NCBI RefSeq assembly: GCF_048771995.1
Contig: NC_133030.1
Location: 13,284,001 to 13,348,000 of the forward strand
From: Taeniopygia guttata
Lineage: Eukaryota; Chordata; Aves; Passeriformes; Estrildidae
Direction of reading: 5' to 3'
Length of the DNA stretch: 64,000 nucleotides
How positions within the stretch are numbered: the stretch's first letter is position 1; each line of letters starts with the position of its first letter. This document shows, piece by piece, positions 1-41,750 of this stretch. The notes below the pieces were generated by a model, which saw only the letters and a list, made by a program, of their open reading frames with translations, made no database searches and was not told where the DNA came from. A program made the translations under genes and the position numbers.

Positions 1-1668
1 TATTTTTCTGTGATAACCACCCATGTCAGTTCTTCTCACCTTCAGAGATTTTTTAGCTCTGTAAAGTTAGCCCTCACTATCTAAAAATAGCAAGTATTAT
101 CTGTTCAATTCTTCTTAACTTTTTCCCCTAGAATAATACCCCATATCTCTACAACATCCACTTCCTATTCAGAGCATTCAAAATATGCCTAAGTGGTTTA
201 TGCTTTCTGATAAAGAAAAGATAAGCATTTCCTTTGTCTGTCACTCCTTTATTTTACTGTTTCTACGGGAACTTAGCACTGTGACTAAAGCTGACTTTGC
301 AGAAGCTTTATAAATAGGCCTTGTGTAATTGCTTGTATAGACACCAGTAAGTCTGAAAAATTCAAGTGCTCTTAAAGGTTAGTACTCAGAAATGCATGGG
401 GGAGGAAAATGAGAAGGGAACAGGTCTAAAGAACACAGCAGGCTTCTTGGAAATTGTTGTCCTCATTGTATGCAAACTACCATCTGTAAAAAAAATGTCA
501 TTTCAAAGTAATTTCTCCAAAAGCAAATTACAAAGGAAACCCCAAGGACCTACTGAAAGATAAAACAAAGGCATGTTGACTGCTGTTCAGTAGCTGGCTA
601 TTCTGTGCAGATCAAAAATAAATCTGTATTTGACAAGTTCCCTTAGATACCTAAGCAAAATGGTCTGGTCAATAGTCATTAAGGTGGACTAACTTCTGAA
701 ATGCCATTTTTTTTTTCTAGACTATCTCTGTCCCTCAGGTCAGAACAGGGATTCCTTAATCAGGGTTTTTGGAAAACCCATGAATTTTAGAACACTTCCT
801 TGGTTGTTTTGGAAGTCAGCTGTGACTATAAAATTGCAAACTTTACATATCTCTTTAGGCCAGTGAAAGCTGAGGAGCCTGTACCTTTTTGCACTTGAGA
901 AATCTTGATGGTGCCAGTATTTGAGATATTCCTGATAAGAACATTAGATAAAGATATTTAATACTTGGGGAAAATATATAAAATATCAATATCTGTCTTG
1001 GGTAGTGAGATAATTTTTAAACTTCCCTACCAACAGAAACACCTGAGAGTTTAACTGGAAAAGCTGTGATAACAGTCATCTTGAGAGTCCTAATTTGCGG
1101 AGCAATTATATGGAGCATAAAATCAGCCTTTTCAATCTAATGAGTAGTTTAGCTCCTAGCATTCTGATGCCATGTGAGATGAGTGAACCTGTGTTCTGGT
1201 AGTAATCTTCTTGCCATGCATGTTTTTCTCTAGGATATAAACCAGCGCACAGAAATGTGGCAAAGTTCATTATGAATTAGTTCAGCCTAAAGTGCAGTGA
1301 CAGGAAGGCAGGTTCTTCTCCTGCCTTTAATGTAAACAGTGCTTCTGTTCTTCTGCCCAGTCATGTGATACAAAGCAGTTAAACTCCTCACACTTCCTTG
1401 TTGATATGAAAAGGGATTTACAGAACCCTTGGCAACACCAAAAGCACCTGACACAAATACTAACACAGAAATCTGACACAAAAAATAAATACACATTCTG
1501 GCTTAGTTTAGTTCACTGCTGACATAGGCTGGGATGACATAAGTAGTCCATTCACAGATTAAAAGCACAGGTGTTTCTTTCTGGCCATCACTAATTGTTA
1601 TGAAAAATGTAATAACTGGGGCATAAATATCAAACATCTGGAAGAAAACAGTGTCTTCTCTTTTGCAG
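1..1668 (+). other. RNF141: RNF141 intron (upstream part, continues left of window)
   Basis: No exon is visible before the splice acceptor at 1,667-1,668. The residues that precede the RING domain in RNF141 are not encoded here, so the earlier exons lie outside the window. The stretch is AT-rich, ordinary intronic DNA. The intron ends in a pyrimidine tract followed by TTTTGCAG. Confidence 0.8.
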
Positions 1669-1776
1669 GGTTAAACAGCTGACAGATGAAGAGGAATGTT
1701 GCATCTGCATGGATGGGCGTGCTGATTTAATCCTTCCATGTGCTCACAGTTTCTGCCAGAAATGCATTGATAAATG
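1669..1776 (+). CDS. RNF141: RNF141 penultimate coding exon (first part of RING finger)
   Basis: This exon encodes [20 protein letters not shown] and goes on to CIDKW, the first part of the C3HC4 RING finger of RNF141 (also called ZNF230). The zinc ligands seen here are the CxxC pair in CCIC, the C and H of PCAH, and the CxxC in CQKC. The exon follows a TTTTGCAG acceptor. Its first base completes an Arg codon from the previous exon, and its last two bases (TG) form Trp with the first base of the next exon. The donor is GTAATA. The length is 108 bp (1 + 35 codons + 2). RNF141 is known as a RING protein expressed in testis and elsewhere and is presumed to act as an E3 ubiquitin ligase; that role comes from the family and is not shown here. 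Confidence 0.96.
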
Positions 1777-3337
1777 GTAATATAAATGAAAGGATATTAA
1801 TTATTTTATAGTACGCATGTTTCAGCTTGATTTGAATGCTTCTATGGTTGCCAAATAATTTAAAATTGAGTAAAAGCAGACTGAAGCAGAAGGAAGGCAG
1901 GAAATTTTGTAAAAAAGAGACATGAAAATGCTGTTCAGCATTTATTTTGTAATTTCTTGCATCTTTTTATTCTTCTAAAATTGAATTGTTACAGTCTTGC
2001 TTAAAAACTTGAGAAGATGGTATATGCAGATGCTGGCATGTTATGCTTTATGTTAAAATCTCATTTAAAGCTTGTTAAGACTGCAAATATGAAGGCAAGT
2101 TGGACTGTCTGTTCTTGCTTGGGAAATAACTATCAGAGAGGTTTTTTTCCCATGTTATTCTTTCACTTCAAATAAATAGCATACGATTTACTGATTTAAG
2201 TATATCAGACTTAAATCAGACTCCATGGCAGCACCTTCAAGTTTATATATATAATGTGTAGCTTACAATGTTCAACTTCAAGTAAATTGAACACCTTTTC
2301 AGCTTGTGCATCTCTGATGCACCAGTTCTTGGAAAAGTGGGAGAGAAGAATTCCTTTGTGGAGGAAACAGCTCTTGTCTGACCATGCAGGCCTTCAAGGA
2401 TTAGTGAAGTATCCTGGCAGTCTGGCACTGGGGGACACAGACCTGTTCTGTTAAAAAAAGTGATTTTTTTTTTGGCTAGTTAATGCAAATGGGTTTACAC
2501 ATAATTTGTGCATAAGAATTTTTTTTGTGGCTTTTTGAAAGACTTAGGAAGTTACTCTTGTAAGAAACACCAGGCTTCCACAAGGAAAAAACATAGTAAA
2601 AAAATCACTGGATCTCAGAATACAGCAAGTAATTTCTCTCTTCTGGGAAAATATCCTGACATCTATCAGCAGGACAGGGCTTAGTTTAGTGACTCTGCTG
2701 GAGAGTGGATTATATGCTGCTTTGGCTGATGAATCAGCTGAACTCCTCACTAAGTTCCAGTTGCACCATGCTTTTTTTTGGTCCGTAATTTTTAAAGTTG
2801 ATCTCCTCCTAATTTAGGCATAATGGAGGCTCCCAGCTCAAACATAAGTATTGGGGACCCCCGAGATGGTGGAGGAGGTTGGGACTCCAAGGGACCAGTT
2901 CTGAACTTTTGTGGGCTGCGTAACCCAGGAAAGGCTCCTTCTTCTATCTAGGAAGCCTGTGGAGATTGGTTTCTAAGGACCTCAGCTGAATTACTGAACA
3001 TAGGACAATTAATTTAGACAGTGAATTTCCATTTAAACTTTCTGGCCAGGTAGCCAGATGCATCCTGTCAGACCTGAGCAAAGAATTAGGAGGAACATGA
3101 TTCCAAATTTTCACTCAAAGAATAGACCTCCATTCAGAAGTCTTTCTCACAAAGAAAGAAGTTTTTAAACAAACAAAATAGATAGGTGGCCTAATTCAGT
3201 TAATGTGGTCATTCTTCAAATTCTCACTGGGCTGGTTTTTGTTTGGGTTTGGTTTGTACTTTTGGGGGCTCTTTTGGATTTTCTGGCCAGCAAAAGACCA
3301 TCAGTGAAAACCATTCATTTCCGTGCCTTCCTAACAG
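1777..3337 (+). other. RNF141: RNF141 last intron
   Basis: GT-AG intron of 1,561 bp between the two RING exons. It begins GTAATA and ends CTAACAG. The reading phase matches on both sides (a split Trp codon). No gene or clear repeat was seen inside. Short T-runs occur near 2,460-2,530. Confidence 0.9.
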
Positions 3338-3488
3338 GAGTGACCGCCACAGAAACTGTCCTGTGTGCCGCCGGCAGGTGACGGGGGCAGGAGATTCCTG
3401 GGTGGTGTCAGAGGCCCCTACAGAAGATGACATTGCCACTTACATCCTTAACATGGTGGACGAGGCGGGGCAGCCCCACAGACCCTGA
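3338..3488 (+). CDS. RNF141: RNF141 terminal coding exon (end of RING finger and C-terminus)
   Basis: After the acceptor CTAACAG the exon reads [18 protein letters not shown] and ends in [12 protein letters not shown] with a TGA stop. The last CxxC (CPVC) completes the C3HC4 RING begun in the exon at 1,669. The acidic tail ending in DEAGQPHRP is characteristic of the RNF141 C-terminus, so the family call is firm. The exon has 1 + 50 codons including the stop. The gene is transcribed toward AMPD3, which lies on the opposite strand; their stop codons are about 8.6 kb apart. The RING residues look intact, with no frameshift or stop. Confidence 0.97.
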
Positions 3489-5150
3489 CCCTGCCCACCA
3501 GGCTGATCAGGGCAGAACCACTTGAAGCTTTTGTTTTCCCCAGCATCTGGTTTTACCCCTCCTTGACGTTCTTCCACAGTCTGTCCTTTCCTTCTCCTCT
3601 TGGCTGCTGTGAGTCTGCTCTGCTCTCCTAAAGCACAGGGTATCTGAGCAAGTTTCTGTGTGTGCAGTCTTCATTATTAAACTGTTCTTCCAGCAAACTC
3701 TTTGATCATGAACAGAGTTTAACAAGAGCATTTGATACTAATTAACAGTTCGACTACTCGATGAAGCAACTTGTAACAGCACAACTACAACTGCAAACTG
3801 CTGTTTTGAGCATCACAGTGTACTGCTACAGAGATGAACCATGGTAGGTGGCTTGACCTCACAGTTCCTACCCTTAAAAGCAGTCTTTTATTCACAACTA
3901 ATGTGAATGAAGATAAGTTAGCACTAGTGGTTATTAATTTGAAATTTTACTGTTGAAACTTGAAGATGTCCCACTGCCTGTTCTTCAGTAGGAAGTTATT
4001 GCTGCTTTTAGTGTTTACAGATACTTAATCTGATCTGTTAAGACTTTTAGTATAAATTATTTTAAATCTGTTTTTGAGAGTGTAGGCAGGTCTGTAAATG
4101 TACTTGTGCACTTCCCGTTATTCTTCTAACAAAACTTATCTCTTAAAATATTTTTTTTGAATACGATATTTAGCATAGTCTTATTAGCTTGGAAACATTA
4201 AACAGTTTCGTACACAATCCTAAAAGCAGTAAATCGGCTTCTCAGTAGTTTTTGATAAAGAACAGCTAGAATTAAACATTAGGTATATCTGAATGCCTTT
4301 ATTTGAATTAGCACTTAAGGTGTAGTTTAGGCTGATGCTGTGGTTTTATCTGCTCCTCTTGAGTTACTGAAGTGATGAGATCAGAGTTAAAAGGTGTATG
4401 AAGAGTTACAAGTGATAACCTAAGTAAGGGTGCTCTACTTTATATCTACAAGTGCAATATGCTTTTATGTAGCAGAGAGAAACTTCTTTAACAATAATGT
4501 GGCTTAGACTGAGATGCACATGTGACTGCTTGGAAAAGGGGTATCTCAACTGGAGTGCAACAGTATTTTGTGTCTAGCAGAATGAAGTCTTTAAGAGCTG
4601 AGTTTAGACAGTCTAAAATTGTTAGTATTCAGGAAACCCATCTTAAGCCTCTTGTGCATAAATAGTGTTATGAAAATGAATGGCTACTGTAGAGAATTTT
4701 TTATATATATATATTAACAAATACTACTTTTTCTCACTCAGTAACCTCAAGTTAAAATATTCAAGTGTAGCATTTGAGGGAATAACAGCATAAATCCTGC
4801 TTACTGTGAAGACTGCATTTTTCCTTACCATACCTGTTAAAATTCCATGATGCCATAAGGCTTAGGTCCTTTTGTCACAGGTTCTGTGACATGTAGATAT
4901 GCACATTTAGGTTATTTTTCTTAATTGGCTACAAAATAACTTAATTACATCAGTTTGTTAAAGAATGTGCACAGAGTATGGCACCTGTTTGAGCTTGGCT
5001 TGTGACACCATTGTCAAATTTATCATAGGTTTTAAAACAGAGAAGCAACATACCTTTCATGTGTCTGTCATCTGAGAGCCAGTATGGTTTAGTGTGTAAA
5101 TCTGTATTTAGCTATGGAAAAATCCTTTTAGGAGTGTATATAGCTGAGAA

Positions 5151-5153
<3 letters not shown>

Positions 5154-5182
<29 letters not shown>
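5154..5182. repeat. poly(T) tract, 29 bp
   Basis: Uninterrupted run of T inside the presumed RNF141 3' untranslated region. On the - strand it is a poly(A) run. No retroposon body was recognised beside it. Confidence 0.95.
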
Positions 5183-6073
5183 CCTTTCTTAAGCCATTGA
5201 TAGCAATTAAATATTCTTCAGTAAATCTATGGAGTGTTTGGTTGCATAAGGGTGGTTGTTTGGGCTGGAAATCATTACTGGCCCAGGATTTCCCACTAAA
5301 ACATGTGCAAATATTCCTAATCATGCACTAGTTTGGTTTCCTTTTGATTTTTGAGCTTGCATTAGTCCCTGTTCAGAACTTTCAGATAATCTTTGAATTT
5401 TTTAAAGTTTTTATATCACTGGAACAGAAAGAGCGTCTAAATGAAAGCCTCAAGCTAACTTTATTTTTCAAGTACTTCAAGAATTATACTTCTGAACTGA
5501 GATTTTATAAGTTGACTTTCTGCTGAGAACTTACATGAACTTCTTAAAATGTAATTTTATATTGATGCAAACAGGTTGTTAATTGCAGCATAATGACAAT
5601 TACAATATAAACTAATGCAAAAATTATTTAAATAGTGAAAAAGTAAACTTTGTATTCTGTACAGCTTTTTTAAATTAAGTTGCTGTAATTCACACTGCTG
5701 TGATGTAGATACTGTAATGTGTGCCTTGTAAAATATATGTACTGTATGTTATATGGAGAAATAGATACTTTAACACTGAAAAACTAGTGATTTGGTACTG
5801 GTTGGTATTACTTAGACTGAAGTACAACATTTAGCAAACAATTCTGGAAAAGGAATCCATTGGCATGGACATGGCAATGAGTTCCAGAAGCTAGAACTTG
5901 AAAATGTGAATTACTGCAAATAGCTGTTGGTGGAGGGCATTAGAATAAATTAACTTTTTTGTGTTAAGTGAACATTTCTTACAGGTTTAATGTGAAATTG
6001 TAACTTAAACATTAGAGATGGTATTAATAGCTAAGAACATTCCACTATATTAAACTTTCTGTATGAATTGTGC

Positions 6074-6079
6074 AATAAA
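6074..6079 (+). terminator. RNF141: candidate RNF141 poly(A) signal AATAAA
   Basis: Canonical AATAAA in the context GTGCAATAAAGTTACTTTGG, about 2.6 kb past the stop codon. Another AATAAA lies at 5,944-5,949. The choice between them is a guess without transcript data. Confidence 0.45.
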
Positions 6080-6095
6080 GTTACTTTGGAAGAAA

Positions 6096-9000
6096 TGTTA
6101 GAGTTTAAGCTTAACGAATCTTTTGGCTTTAGTATTATGGAAATCTGAAAACTGAGATTTGATGCAAATACAATTGCTTTGTACAGGTGGTGTGGTTAAA
6201 AGCGTGGCACTTTTGAGTCAAAGCTCTCTTAAACTTTGAAGGGTTGAATCAACAAGGTACCTCAATGCAGCTCTGCAAAAAAAAAAATACTGGCTCTGAT
6301 TTGACATCTTCTAGGAACACAAATAAATTGGAATATTCTGAAGTGATGGGAAAAATTAAAGAACTCTAATTCTTAGGGGACAATATTGAGGAGCATGTTT
6401 GTTTGGGGAAAGGATTTTTATTTTCAGAGATGTGTGATACACTTTTTCCCCCAAGTTATTTCATCATGTTGCTGGTGGTATTTTAAAGTTTAAGAATGCT
6501 AAGGTTTGGAATTTTTTTTTCTTAATTTTTCCTCCTTTTAAGTAAGAATTGAAATATGTAATTAATGTAACTCTTTCCTCTGTCTAGTTACTTGGCTTAT
6601 CTGTTTGGATCTTTCGAAGCCAAAGCAGAAATGGGAGCGGAATTCATTAACAGATCAGGAAATTAGAATGAATAAAATGACCAGTTGACAGGCACAGCAG
6701 GAGGTAGGTGTACCAGAGCAATTAGCAAACCTTTTTATTTACTAGGTTTCAAGTTTAGGCATCATATCAATATGATGGGCATGATTCTTTTTTTTCGTGA
6801 GAAATTGTATATTTACCTTCCTTATCTTTCCTTTAAAGAAAATTCTGTACATAATTAGAAAGGTTTTCTACTCCATACTCTTTTCACTTCTGGAAGCCAG
6901 GGCAACCACTGAGATCTCTGTGTTACAGGTTTGAATGGAGCTGTTCAATCCCATCCCTGCAGAGCTGTATGTGCCAAATTAATTATTTTTGGAAGGAACG
7001 TACTAGCCATGGTTCTTTGTGTTTTGCATCCAGCTAGGTCCTGGAAGAACAGCCCCCTCAGTGAGCCCTAAGGATGTCTGATATAACTAGGAGCTGTATG
7101 TTAACCTGGCTGCCCTTAGTCCTTACACTGCATATACATAATGCTTTAATTTTGTATTCACACACTCTGTAATGGAAGTAATATGACAGTAATTAAGTAT
7201 TTTCTTTGGGCTTCTGTTGTTGAATCATTCCTGAAGATAACATGCCAGAGGTTGTATCCTCACCTGTTTTAAGTGGGTGAACAGAATTTTGCTTTATGAG
7301 TGTGTCTTAAACATTTCAAAACTGAATTTCTGTTACCTGTCATTTCTTCCAATGCTTGACTCCAAGGCATGGAATTTATAATACAGCACTATTCTTTAAG
7401 GACTGAAAACTTTTCCTGCTGGGATGTGTCACTGGAATTAGGCTGGATGGGGCTGTGTGCCTTCCAGTGACCACAGTGTGTGATCACCAGGTAACATTTT
7501 GCTCTGAGCCAGCCAATGTTACATCCGTGAGGGATGGGACAGCACATTCTGCTTTTGTGTCTGAGCTGCCAAGATGTTCATCAGCAGATGATTACTTATC
7601 TCACTAAACCATCGAAATCCAAATAGTAAACACTGGGCATGGGATTTGTAGGTTTAATATTAGAAGGAATTATCAGTTTTGTGAACTTGGATAGAACTTT
7701 GCACTGTGTGTCTGCTGGAATGAAGAATACAATCTAATAGGTGATTAAATGAGCACTCTTCTTTAGTTCAAAGTGCTATTTAAAAATGCTATGTGTTTTC
7801 ACAAAGTAAACCTAAAGAATTTGGAAACATGCACCTCTGAAATTTCTAAGTGTCAGAAGGTAGGAGTTTGATATAAAAATCTGTTCTTCCATGCTGATGT
7901 GTTTCTGACCCACTTTAACAGACCTTCAAAAACTACTTTTTATGTGAGACCTGTCAGTTATAGTAAAAGAAGTAGTGGTGTTGGTGTCTCACTGTTATAC
8001 AGACTGTGCTGTTTAACAGTGGTGTTCAGTGCTTTGAGAGGTGTGGGGGAGAAATGCACATTTCTCAGTTACAGATGAACTGTGCTTCACCAGTGCTGCT
8101 CGTTTACAGAAATAAAGTTTGTGTACTGAAAGGGATGATGTTCTAGTCTTCATCTAAAAATCTTAACACTTCTTACTGAAGTGTTTTGTATTATGCTTTT
8201 CCTCAAAAGTCATGGTGACTGTAGCAGGATATTTGCATTTACACTATTTATTTAAATCTGTCACTTGTTGGCTTCTTCTTCAAAACCCACTAGTTGGGCT
8301 TTGTCAGATGAATTTTGTGTGTACTCATGAAATCACACCTTGAACTGCTCTGCCCTCAGGGTCAGGGCTGCTTTCCTGCTCCCAGGCTGGGTGTCTTGAC
8401 TCTCAGCTCAGTATCCACATTGGGGTCCAGGATCAGCAGGAGCTGCTGCATGCCTTGCCCTGGTGCCCAGCTTGGATGAGCAGGGAAGCAGGGTGGGCAC
8501 CAAGAGACAGTGGGGGCAGCAATGCAATTTCATTTTCACAACTTTATGCCAGGTCTGAATGGTTGGTTTGCATTAACACTGACTTGTTTTAAGCCAGATA
8601 AGCCTTTACCCCCTTCTCCTAAATAGTGCTCACTGTCTTCATTGTCTCCACTGTCTTTTTTCAATTTTCATGCTTTATTTAGGTTTAGTAAGTTTAGTTG
8701 CACATTGTTTTAGTTCTCCTTAAATGTGGAGATAGGGAGGAGCTACTTTTTTTTTTTTTGAGAGATAAACACACAAAATCCATAACCATATTCTTTTACA
8801 ATTCATTCATTAGTGTAATGTTTAATGCTTCCACAAGAGGCAAAAGATAAACATCATGTAACCCAAGCACAGAAAGAAAAAAGCAGTTTTTACAGACACC
8901 TTTTCAGACTTGGATTTTAACTAGGCAAAGAGAACAGAAATGTTTAGCCACGTGTAAAGAACAATGATAGACAATAAGGTGACTCTGGGCTGTGAAAAAA

Positions 9001-10004
9001 ATACGTATTCTCCAGCAGTAGAGCAAATGCATTAAGTTTGCTAAAGTAACAGAAAAGAATTGTTCAGGTAGATAGGTTGTAAACATCAGATAACCATAAT
9101 TAACCATTTCAGGTTGAAAGTATAAAATGCTTTTGAACCAACAGATTTAAGGAAGCCTTGAATAACGTTTGAGCCTCTCTTAATGAAGTAAAGGGAAAGG
9201 AGGATGTTCTTCCATCCTGCAGCAGTACTTGCCCAGTGGCCACCTGCAGAGATGTTCTTCCAGCCCCTGAATCAAACCAGCTGTGTTGTAACCAGATTTG
9301 ACCCCAGCACAGCTGGGGGGGGATCAGCCACTGCCCTGACCTGCACTGGTGTCTGTGTGTACAGCAGTGACTTGTGCTGGATCTGTCTTTTCAGTCCAGC
9401 CATAGCCTGAGCCCTCAAGGTTACTCTGAACAGCCTCACATTAGCACAAAAGTGCAACTTTAAAAAAATAAAACAAGGCAAAGCTTAAGAACTGAACTTT
9501 GGAATCAGTAACATTTGCCCAATTAAAGGATGACCAGGATAAATGTAGTAGTGGAAGCTTGAAAGGATGTCTGTTTATATTTCCCCAAATATAATACTAT
9601 AAGCCAAATTTCCCCTTAAAAGCAACACACAAGAAAGCACAGAAAGCAGAACTTGTGGTCATGACCACTTATGTGTTACTGTGGTTACTGTCAGAATCCA
9701 AATTACTATCCATTCACTGATTATGCAAATCCAGGTTTTTTTTTTCAGTAACAGCTACAGACCTACTAGAACCTGAGGTAAGGAAAGCTGAAAAGGCATT
9801 AAATATATACACAAATTTGGTTTAATTTTAAGGAAACTAAAAAAGACACATGACAACAAAAGCAGCACTAATAGGTGAAACTACCCAAGTAACGCAATGT
9901 TTATCAGATGGAAATACTTAAAACTGAAATTCTTCATACCAAGCATGTTGCTTATTTAGCCTGGATGCAGATGTTTTTCCCAAATAATGTTATGTTGATA
10001 ATAG
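6096..10004. other. convergent intergenic spacer / distal 3' UTR DNA
   Basis: No exon, RNA gene or full mobile element was recognised. The region holds the alternative + strand AATAAA at 8,111 and a - strand AATAAA (TTTATT on +) at 8,674-8,679. It also has short homopolymers, for example a T-run at about 8,748-8,759. Either gene's 3' untranslated region may extend into it. Confidence 0.6.
8111..8116 (+). terminator. RNF141: alternative distal poly(A) signal AATAAA
   Basis: AATAAA followed at once by a GT-rich stretch (GTTTGTGTACTG), which is the usual downstream element. If used, it would lengthen the RNF141 3' untranslated region to about 4.6 kb. Confidence 0.3.
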
Positions 10005-10010
10005 TTTATT
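10005..10010 (-). terminator. AMPD3: candidate AMPD3 poly(A) signal
   Basis: TTTATT on + is AATAAA on the - strand, about 2.0 kb after the AMPD3 stop codon. A second - strand copy lies at 8,674-8,679. Which one is used cannot be told from sequence alone. Confidence 0.4.
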
Positions 10011-12052
10011 AGGAAGTTGTACTTATGAAAACAAAACATTTGCATTTGATGCAGCTGAACAGCTTAAACCACTTTCTCAGACTTCATCCTAAACAAATGA
10101 CACAAATCCTGAGACTGCATTCTATGAGCTGCTAAAGTTCCTAACAGTGAGGCTGACAGGGGCTGCTGACTGAGAACTTGGGACAATTTTTCTCTCATGC
10201 AGCTGGGCAGCATAATGTGGTTTCACATGATTTTAGGTGTACAAGGGATACAAAATCTGGCACATTGCAGACATTAGGCTGGGGCACTGAAGAGCTGAAG
10301 TCAAATTCCCACCACCTGTCTGCAGCCCTGGTTTTGGAAGAAAGCCCTCTGCAATCACTTCAGTTCCCTCTGCATGACACTGGCTAACTCTGATGGTAAG
10401 TGGATGGCCAGAGCTCTCCCTCTTGTGCCTTGGACTCCGGAGTCTCAGAGCAGCCTTCATTCCAGGCTGCTTCCTGACATCTTTAGGTTTATCTCTCTTG
10501 GGGGGTTCTTGCAAGACTGCACAGCTATAGGAGATGATAATGAATTCCTCCTTCCTCTAGTGCCATTTCCTTGCACAGGAGAAGGGCCTGGCCTAGGAAA
10601 TACAAGTGGCACAAGACATCTGACTGAGCACAACATGCAGGGTTTAAAGTCAGGTGAACCTTGATGGGCCAATATCAGTTACTGGCTTTTTCTGCATTAA
10701 TCCTGAATGCCTGTTTGAAGAAGCCCAGTGTCCCTGTGCAGGGTATTAGAGAGCCAGGGGTCAGATCCTGCCTCAGGGACTGCAGCCCTTTGAATGGAGT
10801 TGCTCTGCTGGACTCACAGGCATCCTCTGCTTCCCCAGCCTGGAATCTTTTTCGGTGTGAAACTGTGTGCAGCTTCTACAATATATAGCTGCCATCATGT
10901 TACTACCTTTAATCCTTTCTGAAGTACTGTGTCATAAAGATGATGAAACAGAAAGAAAATTGAAAATGATAAAGATTCCAGTAGCTGTATTTTACTAACC
11001 ACTTCATCATAAATAAATAGTTTAAGATAACATACCATGATTTGAAATGACAGATTTCAAGTGGGCTGGCTTCTGTATAAATAGACAGCTTGACTTCCCA
11101 TTTAGCTGTAGTTGACTAAAATACAGACTAAAACAAATGTGTAAAAATATGTCAGAAGTAGGACCAGAACCAGGTCTGGCATTTCTACCACTGATTCATA
11201 AGAACACTTCCCTTTTTCAAGTAAAAAATTTCTCTTTACATGCAGCCAGACTTATCTGCATAAATTTCTAAATAATTTGAATGGGCACATCCACATATTC
11301 CCATTACAAAGCAATAAAAAAAATGTTCTCAACTTCCAAGGCAAAATTTTCTTGATGTAATTAGACTCGGTACAATATATAATAGTGATTTTGACACCAT
11401 GTTTTCCATTTGCTAGATTAAAGAGCATTAATCTTCTGCTCTTCACTAACATCCTACATAACAACAGGACTTAATTAGTCATTGAACAAGATTACTTGAT
11501 GGTGGTGTTTCTTGTTTTCCAATGTAACTGCTGAAACATTGAGTTAAAATCTCTGTCAAGATCACCTTCCCGAATGAAAGGGTAGCCTTAAAACCCCATA
11601 AAAACTACTAACGAATAAAGGGTTAAACTTAAAATCTTAAAAGCCATGACTGGTACTGAGACGTGCAGGACCAACCCAGGTGGGTGTGTGCTGTCAGCAT
11701 CTGCAGGATCCTCAGGTGCACAGCACATCTGCACTACAGATAGTCTCTCTGGTTTCCCAGGCTACACAGCAGGGCACAGTTAAGACAGTATGAAACAAAT
11801 AGTACATGATTCTGAGTTTGCATTTAATAGTTACAGCAATCTTAAAAAGCCTAATGTTCGTAGAAACCAAAATCTTTGCAACGAGAATAACGCAGTAACG
11901 GGATGGCAAATGCTGTTTACCTTCCACAGATACTCCCTTTGTCTCTGTACTGTTCAGTTATGTCTCCACAGCATCAAAGACAGGTGATTTGAGGTTAATT
12001 AGCATCTGATCCTGCTTAAGAGGGACATATTCTGGTTTCTCTGAGTTTGTAA
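10011..12052 (-). other. AMPD3: AMPD3 3' untranslated region (extent inferred)
   Basis: Follows the TAG stop at 12,053-12,055 on the - strand. No further coding exon of the family is expected, because the C-terminus is complete. Several ORFs of 65-96 codons on both strands at 10.2-10.9 kb are in a moderately GC-rich patch and match no family I recognise. Confidence 0.5.
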
Positions 12053-41185
<29,133 letters not shown>

Positions 41186-41750
41186 GCTGGGGCAGGGTCG
41201 GGCCGCCGCCGGCCGGAGAGACGCTGCCCGGAGCCACCGGCGGAGGAGGAGGCGGCGGGGGGAGGAGCCGCTCCCGCCAGCTGCCGCCGCTCCCCGCTGC
41301 CGCATCCACCCGCCGGCCGCCCGGTACCGCAGTGCCGCGCCGCCCGGGCCGGCCCTTTATGGCCCGCGGGCGGAGGAGCCCGGGCGCGGCGGGGCCGGGG
41401 CGGCTCCGCGGCGGGCGGGGGGCGCACCCGCGGGGCGGGGGGGCTGCCCCGGCCTGTCCCGCCCGGCCGGGCCCCGCCCCGGCGCGGGGGGCGAGCGGCG
41501 GGCGGGGCGCCCTGTCCGTACCTCTGCGAGCGCCGGCGCTGTCGCTCCGGGCGCCGGCTGCACCTGTGGCGGGGCACGGGCGGTGCCTCCCCGGCGGGGC
41601 CGCGGCCTCAGCGCAGCCGGAGCAGCGGGGAAAGTGCGGCCCCTTCCTTTTCCCCTTCCCCTTGGGCGGCTTGAAGGCAGAAGTCGCGCTGTCACATGGC
41701 CCCGGCCGGCGCGGCAGGCAGTGAAGGAGGGGCGGGAGCCCAGCCCCACC

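Larger units (their letters stand above)
3489..6095 (+). other. RNF141: RNF141 3' untranslated region (extent inferred)
   Basis: No other exon follows the stop. The sequence is AT-rich and contains a 29-bp T-run. The proposed end lies about 15-20 bp past the AATAAA at 6,074-6,079. Signals at 5,944, 6,322, 6,671 and 8,111 are alternatives, so the right border is uncertain. Confidence 0.5.
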
